From: an uncultured Bacteroides sp.
GTDB lineage: Bacteria > Bacteroidota > Bacteroidia > Bacteroidales > Bacteroidaceae
Assembly (NCBI GenBank): GCA_900544075.1
Contig: UQTJ01000011.1
Location: forward strand, 1-64,000
DNA length: 64,000 nucleotides
Reading direction: 5' to 3'
The notes below the pieces were generated by a model. The model did no database searches and was not told where the DNA came from. It saw only the letters and a program-made list of their open reading frames with translations. This document shows, piece after piece, positions 10,015 to 18,353 of this stretch. Both the position numbers and the translations under genes were made by a program. Numbering within the stretch: the stretch's first letter is position 1; each line of letters starts with the position of its first letter.

Positions 10015-11160
10015 ATGAAAATTTCTATTCAGAAGGTTGCTCTCTTGTCATTGCTGACAGGGGTGCTTCCTGCGTGCCATGAATCCGGCACAAATCAGGT
10101 GAGAAGCGATGGCTCTATACCTGTAACAGTTCTTCAACCTACCACGGTAGAGTTGCCACGTACTTATGTGGCTGATATCCAGGCTATACAGTTTGTAGAA
10201 ATAAAACCAAAGGTAGAGGGATATGTGAAAGAGGTGTTGATTGACGAAGGTGAGTTCGTGAAAAAGGGACAGCCTATGTTCCGTCTGAGCTCAGAAAACT
10301 ATGCAGAGGCTGTGAAAGAGGCAGAAGCTAACTATAAGCAGACAGAAGCCGAGCTTGAAATGGCCAATTACGAGATGGAACGTATTGAACGCCTCGTGAA
10401 CAAGCAGATTTATTCGCCTATCCGTCTGGAGCAGGCAAAGAGGGAACGTGAGGTGGCCCGTATGAAGGTTGAGCAGGCACGTGCGCAGATGCAGCGTGCA
10501 CAAATGGATTTGAAATATACCACTATCACTTCACCTTTCACCGGTTATGCTGACCGTATTCCTTATAAGGTTGGTAGCCTTGTAAGTCCTGAAAGCTTGC
10601 TTACCACAGTGAGCGATATCTCAGAGATTTTCGCTTATTATAAAGTAAATGAAAGTGAATATCTCCGTATCCGTCGTGCGCAGCTTCAGGGTACTGATGT
10701 CCAGCAGCAGAACAATGTTGAACTTATTCTTGCTGATGGAACCGTTTATCAGCATAAGGGTGTTATTGAAACTGTAGAAGGTGACTTTGAACGTGGTACT
10801 GGTTCTATCGCTTTCCGTGTTCGCTTCCCTAATCCTGAAGGCCTTCTTAAACATGGTGTTACGGGTAAAATACGTCTTATGACCAAGATGGAGGATATCT
10901 GCCTTGTTCCTCAGAAATCGACTTTTGAAATCCAGGATTTTACATATGTATATCTTGTGGACAGCACAGGTACAGCAAAGGTTCGCAGCTTCAACCCGAT
11001 AGAGCGTTATCATAACTACTATATCACTGACGACCTTGGTGCAAACACAACTATAGTTTACGAAGGTGTACAGATGATTCGCGACGGTATGCATATCAAG
11101 ACCGAGAATATCCCGTTCGCAGATGTGAGAAAAGAACTTCATTTGGAAAACGTCGAATAA
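10015..11160 (+). CDS. RND efflux periplasmic adaptor (membrane fusion protein)
   Basis: The 381-residue adaptor has a lipoprotein signal with lipobox LPAC. A half-motif of the lipoyl domain follows (KPKVEGYVKEVLIDEGEFVK, about residues 63-82), then a coiled-coil hairpin of about 100-165 rich in E, A, R and Q. The returning lipoyl half and beta-barrel part contains YTTITSPFTGYADRIPYKVG. It bridges the inner-membrane RND pump and the outer-membrane channel encoded next. Only 12 bases separate it from the pump gene, so the three are one operon. No regulator gene is adjacent. Drug versus other substrates cannot be told. Confidence 0.95.
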   Translation: MKISIQKVALLSLLTGVLPACHESGTNQVRSDGSIPVTVLQPTTVELPRTYVADIQAIQFVEIKPKVEGYVKEVLIDEGEFVKKGQPMFRLSSENYAEAVKEAEANYKQTEAELEMANYEMERIERLVNKQIYSPIRLEQAKREREVARMKVEQARAQMQRAQMDLKYTTITSPFTGYADRIPYKVGSLVSPESLLTTVSDISEIFAYYKVNESEYLRIRRAQLQGTDVQQQNNVELILADGTVYQHKGVIETVEGDFERGTGSIAFRVRFPNPEGLLKHGVTGKIRLMTKMEDICLVPQKSTFEIQDFTYVYLVDSTGTAKVRSFNPIERYHNYYITDDLGANTTIVYEGVQMIRDGMHIKTENIPFADVRKELHLENVE

Positions 11161-11172
11161 TCTCTTCAGCCT

Positions 11173-14100
11173 ATGTTCAAGTTATTTATTCGTCGTCCGA
11201 TTCTCTCGGCGGTTATCTCTGTACTGTTTGTGTGCCTGGGAGTACTGGCCATCGTGTCGCTTCCTATCACGCAGTATCCGGACATCGTGCCGCCTTCCGT
11301 TACGGTAACTGCCCGCTATACGGGTGCCAGTGCCGATGTTATGACAAAGACTGTAGCTACTCCGCTCGAACGTGCCATCAACGGTGTGCCGGGCATGACT
11401 TATATGACTACAGTATGTACCAACGACGGTATGTCGCTCACTACTATCTATTTCAAGGTAGGAACAGACCCTGATGTGGCTGCGGTGAACGTGCAGAACC
11501 GTGTGACTACTGTGCTCGATGAGTTGCCAGAAGAAGTAATCCGTGCCGGTGTGGTTACGGAGAAGGAGGTAAACAGTATGTTGATGTACCTCAACATCTT
11601 CAGTACCGACAGTACTCATACAGAGAAATTCGTATACAACTTTGCCGATATCAATATCCTCCGCGAGCTGAAACGTATCGACGGTGTGGGATTTGTGGAA
11701 ATCATGGGTAGCCGTGACTACGCTATGCGTGTATGGCTTAACCCGAGTCGTCTGGCTGCATATAATATGGTGCCGCAGGATGTTACTGAAGCTATCCGTC
11801 GTCAGAACATCGAGGCTGCACCGGGTAAGACAGGTATCAGTTCCGACAAACTTCCGCAGCAGTTGCAGTACGTGTTGCAATATACCGGTAAGTTCAGTAC
11901 TCCTGAAGAGTATGGCGAGATTGTATTGAAGGCCATGCCCGACGGTTCGCTCCTCCGACTCAAGGATGTGGCTACCATAGAGTTCGACTCTGAGGACTAT
12001 AACATGATTTCCATGACCGACGGTCGTCCTTCGGCATCTATCATGATTAAGCAGCGTCCGGGTTCCAACGCCAGCGAGGTCATCAAGAACATCAAGACCC
12101 GTATGGCAGAAATCAAGGAAAGCAGTTTCGCTCCGGGTATGGAATATAACATTGCATACGACGTGTCGCGCTTCCTCGATGCTTCCATCGCATCAGTGCT
12201 GAAGACACTTGTCGAGGCTTTCCTCCTTGTGTTCGTGGTGGTATATATCTTCCTTCAGGATTTCCGCTCTACGCTTATTCCTGCCATAGCCGTTCCGGTG
12301 TCGCTTGTCGGAACATTCTTCTTCATGCAGGCTTTGGGCTTCTCTATAAACATGCTTACTCTGTTTGCCCTTGTACTTGCCATTGGTATTGTGGTGGATA
12401 ATGCCATAGTCGTGGTGGAGGCTGTCCATGTGAAGATGCACGATGAGAAACTCTCTCCATATAAGGCTTCTGTGGCAGCTATGAAGGAAATCGGTGGTGC
12501 TATCGTTGCCATTACTCTCGTAATGTCGGCAGTGTTCGTTCCTGTAGGTTTCATGGAAGGTACGGTGGGTATCTTCTACCGTCAGTTCTCGCTCACACTT
12601 GCTGTGGCTATCGTCATTTCCGGTGTCAATGCCTTGACTTTGTCACCTGCACTTTGTGCCATGCTGCTCCGTCCGGCTGCTCACGGAAAGAAGAAGGCAA
12701 CTCTTATGCGCCGTTTCTTCGTTTCGTTCAACCGCGGATACGGACGTTTTGAACGCCGTTATAATCTCGGATTGTCGAAGTACCTCGGCCGTCGCTCATT
12801 CACATATCTCACTCTGTTGCTTTTCCTTGCAGCTACATACGGTATCAACCTCGTTCTCCCTACAGGATTTATCCCCAATGAAGACCAGGGTATGATATAC
12901 ATCAACGTCGATGCGCCTCCGGGGGCAACTGTTGAACGAAGCGAAAAGGCTTTGAGTCAGGTTCAGGCTGCACTGCTTCCACTTGAAGAGATTGAGAGTA
13001 TCTCTACACTGGCCGGTTACAGTCTTATGACCGAGACAGAAGGTGCCAGCTACGGTATGGGTATGATTAACCTCAAGCCATGGGATGAAAGAGAGCAGAC
13101 AGTGGACGAACTTATGCGTACATACGCCGACCGCGTATCGCACATCAAGGATGCCGACATCCAGTTCTTCCTTCCGCCGTCAGTTCCGGGCTTCGGTAAT
13201 GCCAGCGGTTTTGAGCTTCGTCTGCAGGACAAGACAGCGGGTGATTTTCATGAGTTTGCCGAAGTGGCAAATACCCTTGTAGAGAGATTGAATGCCGACC
13301 CTCGCATACAGGGTGTCACTTCAGGATTTAACCCTAACTTTCCTCAGTATCTTCTGAAGGTGGATTTGGCTAAGGCTGCCAAGTTGGGTGTAGACCTCGA
13401 CAAGTCGATGGAGACACTCCAGGCATATATCGGTAGTTTCTATTCGTCAAACTTCATCCGTTTCGGACAGATGTATAAGGTTATGATTCAGGCTTCTCCT
13501 GAGTACCGTATGAATCCGGAAGACATCTATAAACTTTATGCCAAGAACAACGACGGTAATGTGGTGCCGTATTCCAACTTTCTGACTATGGAACGTATCT
13601 ATGGTCCGAGCCAGATTACACGTTACAACATGTTTACTTCCGCACTTATTACCGGTGAAGGAGAGGGTGGAGTAAGTACCGGTGAGGTAATCAAGGTAGT
13701 AGAAGAAATCTGTAAGGAAGTCCTTCCTCGCGGTTACGATGTTGAATGGTCGGGTGTTACACGCGAAGAGAAAGACTCCGGCGGACAGACATTTATGATA
13801 TTCGGTATCTGTCTGCTCTTCGTATATCTGCTTCTTGCAGCACAGTACGAGAGCTTGCTTCTGCCGTTCTCTGTCATCCTGTCGTTGCCTGCAGGTATCT
13901 TCGGTTCTTATTTCTTCCTCCAGGTAACAGGACTTGAAAACAATATCTATGCCCAGGTGGCACTTGTCATGCTTATCGGTCTGTTGGGTAAGAATGCCAT
14001 CCTTATCGTTGAGATGGCAAACCAGTTCCGTGCAGCGGGAGCTACTCCATTCGAAGCAGCTGTCAAGGGAGCCGTGAGCCGTCTGCGTCCTATCCTTATG

Positions 14101-14319
14101 ACTTCGTTCGCATTCATCTGCGGTCTTATTCCGCTTGTGCTTGCTACGGGAGCCGGAGCATTGGGTAACCGTTCCATCGGTACAGCCGCTGCAGGAGGTA
14201 TGTTTATCGGTACATTCGTAGGTATCTTCCTCGTGCCGGGATTATATTTGGTATTTGAAACACTGTCGGTTTATCTCAACCGCAATAAAGTCAGCTATTT
14301 AGAAGAAGATGAAGAATAA
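11173..14319 (+). CDS. RND (HAE1/AcrB-type) multidrug efflux transporter
   Basis: At 1048 residues this is a full-length AcrB-type inner-membrane proton/substrate antiporter. It shows the usual duplicated plan of twelve helices with two large periplasmic loops, starting FIRRPILSAVISVLFV and including PITQYPDIVPP. The TM4 proton-relay segment reads GIVVDNAIVVVEAV (D409, N410), so the second aspartate of the classic DD pair is asparagine. The TM10 lysine segment LLGKNAILIVEMANQF is present. It works with the adaptor before it and the channel after it. Its last 11 bases overlap the channel gene. Confidence 0.97.
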   Translation: MFKLFIRRPILSAVISVLFVCLGVLAIVSLPITQYPDIVPPSVTVTARYTGASADVMTKTVATPLERAINGVPGMTYMTTVCTNDGMSLTTIYFKVGTDPDVAAVNVQNRVTTVLDELPEEVIRAGVVTEKEVNSMLMYLNIFSTDSTHTEKFVYNFADINILRELKRIDGVGFVEIMGSRDYAMRVWLNPSRLAAYNMVPQDVTEAIRRQNIEAAPGKTGISSDKLPQQLQYVLQYTGKFSTPEEYGEIVLKAMPDGSLLRLKDVATIEFDSEDYNMISMTDGRPSASIMIKQRPGSNASEVIKNIKTRMAEIKESSFAPGMEYNIAYDVSRFLDASIASVLKTLVEAFLLVFVVVYIFLQDFRSTLIPAIAVPVSLVGTFFFMQALGFSINMLTLFALVLAIGIVVDNAIVVVEAVHVKMHDEKLSPYKASVAAMKEIGGAIVAITLVMSAVFVPVGFMEGTVGIFYRQFSLTLAVAIVISGVNALTLSPALCAMLLRPAAHGKKKATLMRRFFVSFNRGYGRFERRYNLGLSKYLGRRSFTYLTLLLFLAATYGINLVLPTGFIPNEDQGMIYINVDAPPGATVERSEKALSQVQAALLPLEEIESISTLAGYSLMTETEGASYGMGMINLKPWDEREQTVDELMRTYADRVSHIKDADIQFFLPPSVPGFGNASGFELRLQDKTAGDFHEFAEVANTLVERLNADPRIQGVTSGFNPNFPQYLLKVDLAKAAKLGVDLDKSMETLQAYIGSFYSSNFIRFGQMYKVMIQASPEYRMNPEDIYKLYAKNNDGNVVPYSNFLTMERIYGPSQITRYNMFTSALITGEGEGGVSTGEVIKVVEEICKEVLPRGYDVEWSGVTREEKDSGGQTFMIFGICLLFVYLLLAAQYESLLLPFSVILSLPAGIFGSYFFLQVTGLENNIYAQVALVMLIGLLGKNAILIVEMANQFRAAGATPFEAAVKGAVSRLRPILMTSFAFICGLIPLVLATGAGALGNRSIGTAAAGGMFIGTFVGIFLVPGLYLVFETLSVYLNRNKVSYLEEDEE

Positions 14320-15742
14320 ATTTGCATATATAGCTTTTATGGCTTCGGCACTGGCTATGGGAGGGTGTAAGGCACCTTCCCTTGCGCCGACGGAGAAGTT
14401 CAACCTGCCCGAAGCGTTTATAGAAGATACAGATACAGCCACTATGGCTTCTATCTCATGGAAAGAGTTTTTCCCTGACAAGTATCTGGTAGAGTATATC
14501 GATTCCGCACTTGCCAACAATCATTCTTTCCTTAAGACTATAGAGAATGTTTCCATTGCCCGTGCACAGATGAAAGCCGGAAGGGGAGCATTATTTCCTG
14601 AAATCTCATTGGGTGTCGACGGAGGCATCCAGCGATTCGGTGAATATACCATGGACGGTGTGGGAAACAGCACTACCAATACACCTGATTTGGCAAAGGA
14701 CAAGCATATTCCTGACCCATACAAGAATCTTAACTTGGGACTTAACTTCCAGTGGGAGGCCGATATATGGGGAAAACTCACCGACAAGAAGCGTTCGGCT
14801 GTATCTCGCTGGATGAAATCTGTTGAGGCTCAACGCCTGGCGCAGACTATGCTCGTGGGCGAAGTGGCAGATGTGTATTATAAACTCGTAGGACTTGATA
14901 AGAAACAATACGTTCTTGAAGAGGCTATCCGCAAGACCGCTGCTTCTTATCTCCTTGCCAATGAGCTTATGAACGAGGGCGAGGAGTCAAGACTTTCTGT
15001 AGACCAGTTCCGTTCGCGCCGTTTGAAACTTGAGGAAATGCTTCTCGACACAGAACAGCAGATAGCTGAAACGGAACGTGCATTTGCTCTCTTGTTGGGA
15101 CGTATGCCTTTCGACATCAAGCGTGCATCATTTGAGGAAATAAGCGATTATACTTTCCCGGTGGAAACAGGTATTCCGGCACAGATTCTGCGCAACCGTC
15201 CGGATGTCGTTGCTGCCGAACTTGAACTCTTGGCATGCAAGTCGGATGCATCGGCTGCGCGTAAGGCGTTCTTCCCGTCGCTTGTGATAGGTGGTGGAGC
15301 GGGTTTCAATGCCTTCAGCCTTGACAAGTGGTTTGCTTCGCCTGCCTCTATGGTATATAATTTAGCAGCCGGTATCTCTGCACCGATATTCAAGCGTAAC
15401 GAGATACGTGCTTTGTGGGAAGAAGCCAACGGCCGTCAGCGCATAGCACTCCTCGATTATCATGAAACAGTTCTGAGGTCGTATCTGGAGGTGGTAGACC
15501 TTATAACTTCATCGGAGCAGATGAATATCAGAAAATCGCTTAAGGAAGAAGAAAGCCGAATACACCATCGTGCCATCTATAATGCGAATGAACTGTTCAA
15601 GACCGGTTTTGCCGGCTATCTGGATGTGCTTTCGGCAGACGAGCGTTATCTTGACTGCGAACTTGAGAGAATAGAGCTTAACATCGCTTATTGTCAGATA
15701 CATACAATGTTATATAGAGCTTTGGGCGGAGGAAGTTTCTGA
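14309..15742 (+). CDS. TolC-like outer-membrane efflux lipoprotein (NodT family)
   Basis: This 477-residue protein starts with a lipoprotein signal (lipobox AMGGC) and has the two repeated OEP halves of TolC-like channels. These are helical regions around LANNHSFLKTIENVSIARAQ and LDYHETVLRSYLEVVDLITS, and the connecting RNRPDVVAAELELLACKSDA motif. It forms the outer-membrane duct of the RND system. Its start overlaps the pump gene by 11 bases, which suggests translational coupling. It ends with TGA, which shows that TGA is an ordinary stop codon here. The operon ends in the repeat element and terminator that follow. Confidence 0.95.
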   Translation: MKNKFAYIAFMASALAMGGCKAPSLAPTEKFNLPEAFIEDTDTATMASISWKEFFPDKYLVEYIDSALANNHSFLKTIENVSIARAQMKAGRGALFPEISLGVDGGIQRFGEYTMDGVGNSTTNTPDLAKDKHIPDPYKNLNLGLNFQWEADIWGKLTDKKRSAVSRWMKSVEAQRLAQTMLVGEVADVYYKLVGLDKKQYVLEEAIRKTAASYLLANELMNEGEESRLSVDQFRSRRLKLEEMLLDTEQQIAETERAFALLLGRMPFDIKRASFEEISDYTFPVETGIPAQILRNRPDVVAAELELLACKSDASAARKAFFPSLVIGGGAGFNAFSLDKWFASPASMVYNLAAGISAPIFKRNEIRALWEEANGRQRIALLDYHETVLRSYLEVVDLITSSEQMNIRKSLKEEESRIHHRAIYNANELFKTGFAGYLDVLSADERYLDCELERIELNIAYCQIHTMLYRALGGGSF

Positions 15743-15749
15743 AAAGCCT

Positions 15750-15853
15750 AAACATACTTGGCGTAACACGTACGTGTTGCGCGCGGAACACGAACGTGTC
15801 ACGCCCGTTACACCTACGTGTTCCGCCCGTTACACGAACGTGTTACGGTTTCT
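15750..15853. repeat. 104-bp repeat element, copy A: four 22-bp palindromic units
   Basis: Four tandem 22-base units occupy 15761-15782, 15783-15804, 15805-15826 and 15827-15848. Each is an imperfect palindrome around ACACGnACGTGT; the first contains the perfect palindrome AACACGTACGTGTT. Short flanks, AAACATACTTGGCG on the left and CGGTTTCT on the right, are shared in inverted orientation with the copy at 33787-33890. Both copies span exactly 104 bases. This one sits just after the efflux operon. It resembles a REP-type intergenic element; function unknown. Confidence 0.85.
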
Positions 15854-15925
15854 GCGTCGAAGAATTTTCCGGAATTCTTGCTGACTATTGACTATACGGA
15901 ACAGCATTTCCTTCCAAAACAAAGA

Positions 15926-15968
15926 ATGCCCCTATCATACTCTCCTGTGTGAGTCGTGATAGGGGCAT
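15926..15968. terminator. bidirectional terminator between efflux operon and acyl-CoA ligase
   Basis: A perfect 12-base-pair stem (15926-15937 with 15957-15968, core TGCCCCTATCA) encloses a 19-base loop. It lies between convergent genes, with A/T-rich sequence on both sides, so it probably serves both strands. Confidence 0.75.
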
Positions 15969-16000
15969 TGCTTATGTCCTGTCTGTGAATCCTATATGTG

Positions 16001-17653
16001 TCAGATTATTTCAATACCTTTCTGTTTGCAGAGTTCCAGACCTATGTCCTTCAGTTTGAATTTCTGTATCTTTCCGCTTCCTGTCAGAGGGAAACCATCG
16101 ACGAAGAAGATGTATTTCGGTATCTTGTATCTGGCTATCTTGCCCTGGCAGAACTCGCGTACGTCGAATTCGTTCATCTCGCATCCTTCGTGCAGGATGA
16201 TGAATGCACCTACAGCCTCGCCGTACTTCTTCGACGGAATACCTGCCACCTGTACGTCCTTTATTCCCGGCATCTGATAGAGGAACTCCTCGATTTCGCG
16301 CGGATAGATATTCTCACCTCCACGGATAATCATATCCTTGATACGTCCTGTTATGCGGTAGTTGCCGTTTTCGTCTTTCACGCCGAGGTCGCCCGAGTGA
16401 AGGAAACCGTTTTTGTCAATAACTTCTGCTGTTGCCTGAGGATTCTTGTAGTAACCCTGCATGGTGTTATATCCACGGTTACACATTTCTCCCTGAACGC
16501 CTACCGGACATTCCTCGCCAGTCTCAGGGTCAAGAACTTTCACTTCGGTAAATTCGAAATCACGTCCTACGGTTGTGCAGCGCACTTCGAACGGGTCGTC
16601 TATACGTGTGTGAGTCATACCCGGTGATGCTTCTGTCAGTCCGTAAACACTTGTGACACGCATGAACATTTTCTCTTCAACCTGACGCATCAATTCCACA
16701 GGGCAGAGCGAACCTGCCATGATACCGGTGCGCAGACTGCTGAGGTCGAACATATCGAACATAGGGTGGTGGAGCTCGGCAATGAACATTGTCGGTACGC
16801 CGTATAGTGCCGTACAGCGTTCCTTATGTACTGATGCAAGGACGAGCAACGGGTCGAAACGCTCCAACATGACTTGTGTACATCCGTGGGTGAGGCAGTT
16901 CATTGTGGCAAGCACTACACCGAAGCAGTGGAACAGCGGTACACATACGCACAGCTTGTCGTCTGATGTAAACTTCATATGTTCACCTGTCAGGAAGCCG
17001 TTGTTTGTGATGTTATAGTGGCTCAACATTACTCCTTTCGGAAATCCTGTTGTACCTGAGGTATATTGCATATTTACAGTGTCGTGACAGCTTACCTGCT
17101 TTTTGGCGTTTTCAAGAACCTCATCGTCTATGTTGTTTCCAAGAAGGAGTATTTCCGGAGTGTTGTACATCCCTCTGAATTTCTCCTGACCGATGTAAAC
17201 CACGTTGCGCATACATGGGAAACGTTTGCTCTTCATATGTCCGCGGCTGAAAGTCTTCAGTTCCGGGAGCATATTGTATGTCATCTGGACGAAATCGCTG
17301 TCCTTCTCTCCGTTTACGATACATAAGGTGTGCATGTCAGAGTTCTGGCAGAGATATTCCAACTCAGCCTGCTTGTAGTTGGTATTGACGGTGACTGCCA
17401 CTGCACCAATCTTGGCACAGGCATAGAGGAAAGTCAGCCAGTCCGGCACATTTCCAGCCCAAATACCTACGTGAGTTCCTTTTTCCACTCCGATGGCAAG
17501 CAGACCTTTCGCCATATTGTCCACACGCTTGTTGAACTGGCTCCATGTGAAGCGCAGGTTGCGGTCGGAATAAACTATATATTCTTTATCCGGGGTGACT
17601 TCGGCCCAATGTTCGAGCCAGTCGCCAAGTGTTCTTTCTGATAACTGTAACAT
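16001..17653 (-). CDS. AMP-forming acyl-CoA ligase (fatty-acid CoA ligase type)
   Basis: The 550-residue enzyme has the adenylate-forming superfamily motifs: the P-loop YTSGTTGFPKGVMLSH near residue 193, VYGLTEASPG, the TGRIKDMIIRGGENIYPREI hinge, and a C-terminal lysine in GSGKIQKFKL. Overall sequence fits medium/long-chain acyl-CoA synthetases, which activate a carboxylic acid with ATP and attach CoA in the cytoplasm. The regulator gene lies 16 bases upstream on the same strand, so the two probably form one transcript. The exact acyl substrate is unknown. Confidence 0.92.
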   Translation of the reverse strand: MLQLSERTLGDWLEHWAEVTPDKEYIVYSDRNLRFTWSQFNKRVDNMAKGLLAIGVEKGTHVGIWAGNVPDWLTFLYACAKIGAVAVTVNTNYKQAELEYLCQNSDMHTLCIVNGEKDSDFVQMTYNMLPELKTFSRGHMKSKRFPCMRNVVYIGQEKFRGMYNTPEILLLGNNIDDEVLENAKKQVSCHDTVNMQYTSGTTGFPKGVMLSHYNITNNGFLTGEHMKFTSDDKLCVCVPLFHCFGVVLATMNCLTHGCTQVMLERFDPLLVLASVHKERCTALYGVPTMFIAELHHPMFDMFDLSSLRTGIMAGSLCPVELMRQVEEKMFMRVTSVYGLTEASPGMTHTRIDDPFEVRCTTVGRDFEFTEVKVLDPETGEECPVGVQGEMCNRGYNTMQGYYKNPQATAEVIDKNGFLHSGDLGVKDENGNYRITGRIKDMIIRGGENIYPREIEEFLYQMPGIKDVQVAGIPSKKYGEAVGAFIILHEGCEMNEFDVREFCQGKIARYKIPKYIFFVDGFPLTGSGKIQKFKLKDIGLELCKQKGIEII

Positions 17654-17669
17654 GGTTTCCGGCTTTTAA

Positions 17670-18248
17670 TTAGATTGGTGTATAGATTACTGCAAGGATG
17701 CGTGCTGCCTGGCCTTCGTAGGCATGAACATGATGAGGCACGATAGAGTCGTAATAAATAGTGTCGCCTTCTTCAAGAATATAAGTGTTCTTTCCGTAAG
17801 TGATTTCCACCATACCTTTCATCACCATTATGAATTCTTCACCTTCGTGAGCAGACTGGTTGAATGAAGTCTCATCATTCTCATCAATATCTATGATGAA
17901 AGGCTCCATGTGGCGGTCAGTCTTGCTGCGAGAAAGTGAGTGATAGTGCATATGCTGGCGAGAATCAGTAGCATTGTTTGAGAAACTGATAGTGTCGTCG
18001 GCTTCTCCCTTGCGGCAAACTACAGGGCCTGACTCGCTGTCCTGGTCGTCGAGGAAAGTGCCAAGGCGTACACCAAGAGCACGTGCTATCTTGATGAGCG
18101 GAGCAAGCGACGGAATGTCGATGTTTTCTTCGATTCGTGTAATCTGGTCAACGGATAAGCCTGTGTTTTCAGCCAATTCTTCTATACTGATTTCTTTTAT
18201 GTTTCTTAGCGATTTGATTTTTTCGCCTATGATATTAGTGTAATCCAT
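17670..18248 (-). CDS. XRE-family regulator with cupin sensor domain
   Basis: The 192-residue protein has an N-terminal helix-turn-helix of XRE type (residues about 8-62, IEELAENTGLSVDQITRIEE) and a C-terminal cupin barrel (about 110-190, with HEGEEFIMVMKGMVEITYGK). This fusion is a common one-component regulator in which the cupin binds a small ligand. It is transcribed ahead of the acyl-CoA ligase, so it likely controls that gene and itself in response to a fatty or aromatic acid or CoA ester; this is inference from position. A strong -7 element precedes it. Confidence 0.92.
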   Translation of the reverse strand: MDYTNIIGEKIKSLRNIKEISIEELAENTGLSVDQITRIEENIDIPSLAPLIKIARALGVRLGTFLDDQDSESGPVVCRKGEADDTISFSNNATDSRQHMHYHSLSRSKTDRHMEPFIIDIDENDETSFNQSAHEGEEFIMVMKGMVEITYGKNTYILEEGDTIYYDSIVPHHVHAYEGQAARILAVIYTPI

Positions 18249-18282
18249 GATAAAAAAGTTTTGATTTATATGTTAGTAGGCG

Positions 18283-18290
18283 CAAATATA
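18283..18290 (-). promoter_or_regulatory. -7 element for the XRE regulator/acyl-CoA ligase transcript
   Basis: On the minus strand the site is TATATTTG, a full match to TAnnTTTG, 34 bases before the regulator start. A TTG lies 17 bases upstream of it, slightly short of the usual spacing. Confidence 0.6.
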
Positions 18291-18353
18291 ATCAAAATTT
18301 TATAACACAATGGATTTTTCTTACTTTTTGTAGCCTTTATATGTGCGATAAGA

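Noticed and set aside
11182..11880. 232-codon minus-strand ORF opposite the RND pump
   Set aside because: Antisense shadow in a well-conserved pump gene; His- and Thr-rich without family features.
15750..15853. CRISPR array
   Set aside because: The four 22-base units are directly adjacent with no spacers and are palindromic; no cas genes are near.
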